A stretch of DNA of 64,000 nt from the NCBI RefSeq assembly GCF_004339665.1, contig NZ_SMMU01000006.1, positions 50,616 to 114,615 on the forward strand. Reading direction: 5' to 3'. Within the stretch, counting starts at the first letter, position 1. Each line of letters starts with the position of its first letter. Position numbers and translations under genes: made by a program. A model generated the notes under the pieces. The model was not told the origin of the DNA. It saw nothing but the letters and a program-made list of their open reading frames with translations, and made no database searches. The stretch is from Azotobacter chroococcum. Its GTDB lineage: Bacteria; Pseudomonadota; Gammaproteobacteria; Pseudomonadales; Pseudomonadaceae. This document shows, one piece after another, positions 63,730 to 64,000 of this stretch.

Positions 63730-64000
63730 TTATGCGTTGGAAACATCCGCCTCATAGTATCCATAACCAAAGTCGTCGGAGTCGGTATAGCTAGAGTTGT
63801 AGCCGTAGCCGTACTCGTTGCCCAGGCCGGACCAGGACTCGCCATAGACGCTGCTCAGGTACTGGCCGGACTCGCTGTCGTAGTAGCTGTAGACCGAGAC
63901 GTATTCGTCGTAGTACGAGCTGCCGTAACCGTCGTAGACGGCGTCGATGTAGTAGTAGCCGTAGTTGCCGGTCTCGTTGTAGCTGTACCAGTACTGGCCG
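63730..64000 (-). CDS. Tyr/Gly/Ser-rich repeat protein, C-terminal end only
   Basis: The last 89 residues of a protein that begins beyond the window edge. About 24 of 89 residues are tyrosine, and most others are Gly, Ser, Asp, Glu and Asn. There is no Lys, Arg, His, Pro or Cys. Segments recur in modified form (GQYWYSYNETGNYGYYYIDA and SGQYLSSVYGESWSGLGNEY). The very end (FGYGYYEADVSNA) is compatible with an uncleaved C-terminal type I signal, though no RTX nonapeptide (GGxGxDxxx) is visible. Codons are GC-rich, unlike the transporter genes. It is probably the substrate of the adjacent type I system and may form a surface fibre, adhesin or crosslinked coat. Confidence 0.65.
   Translation of the reverse strand, partial: GQYWYSYNETGNYGYYYIDAVYDGYGSSYYDEYVSVYSYYDSESGQYLSSVYGESWSGLGNEYGYGYNSSYTDSDDFGYGYYEADVSNA

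Noticed and set aside
63730..64000. RTX (GGxGxDxxx) repeats in the tyrosine-rich tail
   Set aside because: Glycines and aspartates are present but never in the nonapeptide pattern; the visible segment is not RTX, although the missing part could be.

Overview
The window is high-GC gammaproteobacterial chromosome of the Pseudomonadaceae. The housekeeping blocks (zipA-ligA, rapA-alkB, ffs-dnaX-ybaB-recR, hemN-cco, acnA-rlmM-tusA, aspartate aminotransferase-uvrB-gltX) have Pseudomonas-type proteins. An E. coli-type cytochrome bd operon (cydP-cydA-cydB-cydX-ybgE) lies directly next to an Fnr-type regulator gene, as known for cydR/cydAB of Azotobacter vinelandii. Azotobacter or a close relative is therefore the best guess; this is inference, not a database match.

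Layout. 1-9300: cell division (zipA), DNA ligase (ligA), rapA, an alkB-like dioxygenase, an IclR regulator and a TIM-barrel isomerase. 9650-9910: a 36-residue CcoM-like cbb3 oxidase subunit with its own Anr box and terminator, far from the cco operon. 10000-24900: a complete Tad/Flp pilus locus (pilin, prepilin peptidase, an extra AAA+ ATPase, CpaB, secretin, lipoprotein, three TadE/G-type proteins, TadZ/A/B/C/D), headed by a divergent Wzy/PglL-type ligase. 24900-28800: 4.5S RNA, a sigma-54-type promoter driving a 28-residue membrane peptide, dnaX, ybaB, recR. 28870-43910: a minus-strand block for micro-oxic respiration: cyd operon, Fnr/CydR, hemN, SafE-like protein, ccoSIHG and ccoPQON, with Anr/Fnr boxes before cyd and hemN and one beyond ccoN. 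44280-56400: hydrolase, a gene-poor stretch, acnA, rlmM, tusA, a ComEA-like protein, tRNA-Asn, aspartate aminotransferase, uvrB, gltX.

56477-64000 looks like an acquired island. It starts with a broken IS630-type transposase and continues with a lower-GC minus-strand operon: type I secretion ABC transporter, HlyD adaptor, a Sec-exported subtilisin-like protease and a TolC-type outer membrane protein. Upstream, behind a strong terminator, are an 84-residue orphan protein and the C-terminal end of an extremely tyrosine-rich, repeat-like protein that runs off the window. This is the best candidate for an undescribed system: a dedicated type I route for a Tyr/Gly/Ser-rich surface protein with an in-operon protease.

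The respiratory genes fit together. CcoNOPQ plus CcoM form the cbb3 oxidase, CcoGHIS and the SafE-like protein supply copper and assembly, HemN makes heme without oxygen, CydABX is the alternative quinol oxidase, and the Fnr-type protein at 32873-33607 probably reads the TTGAY-N4-RTCAA boxes seen at 9651, 32375, 32425, 35194 and 44304.
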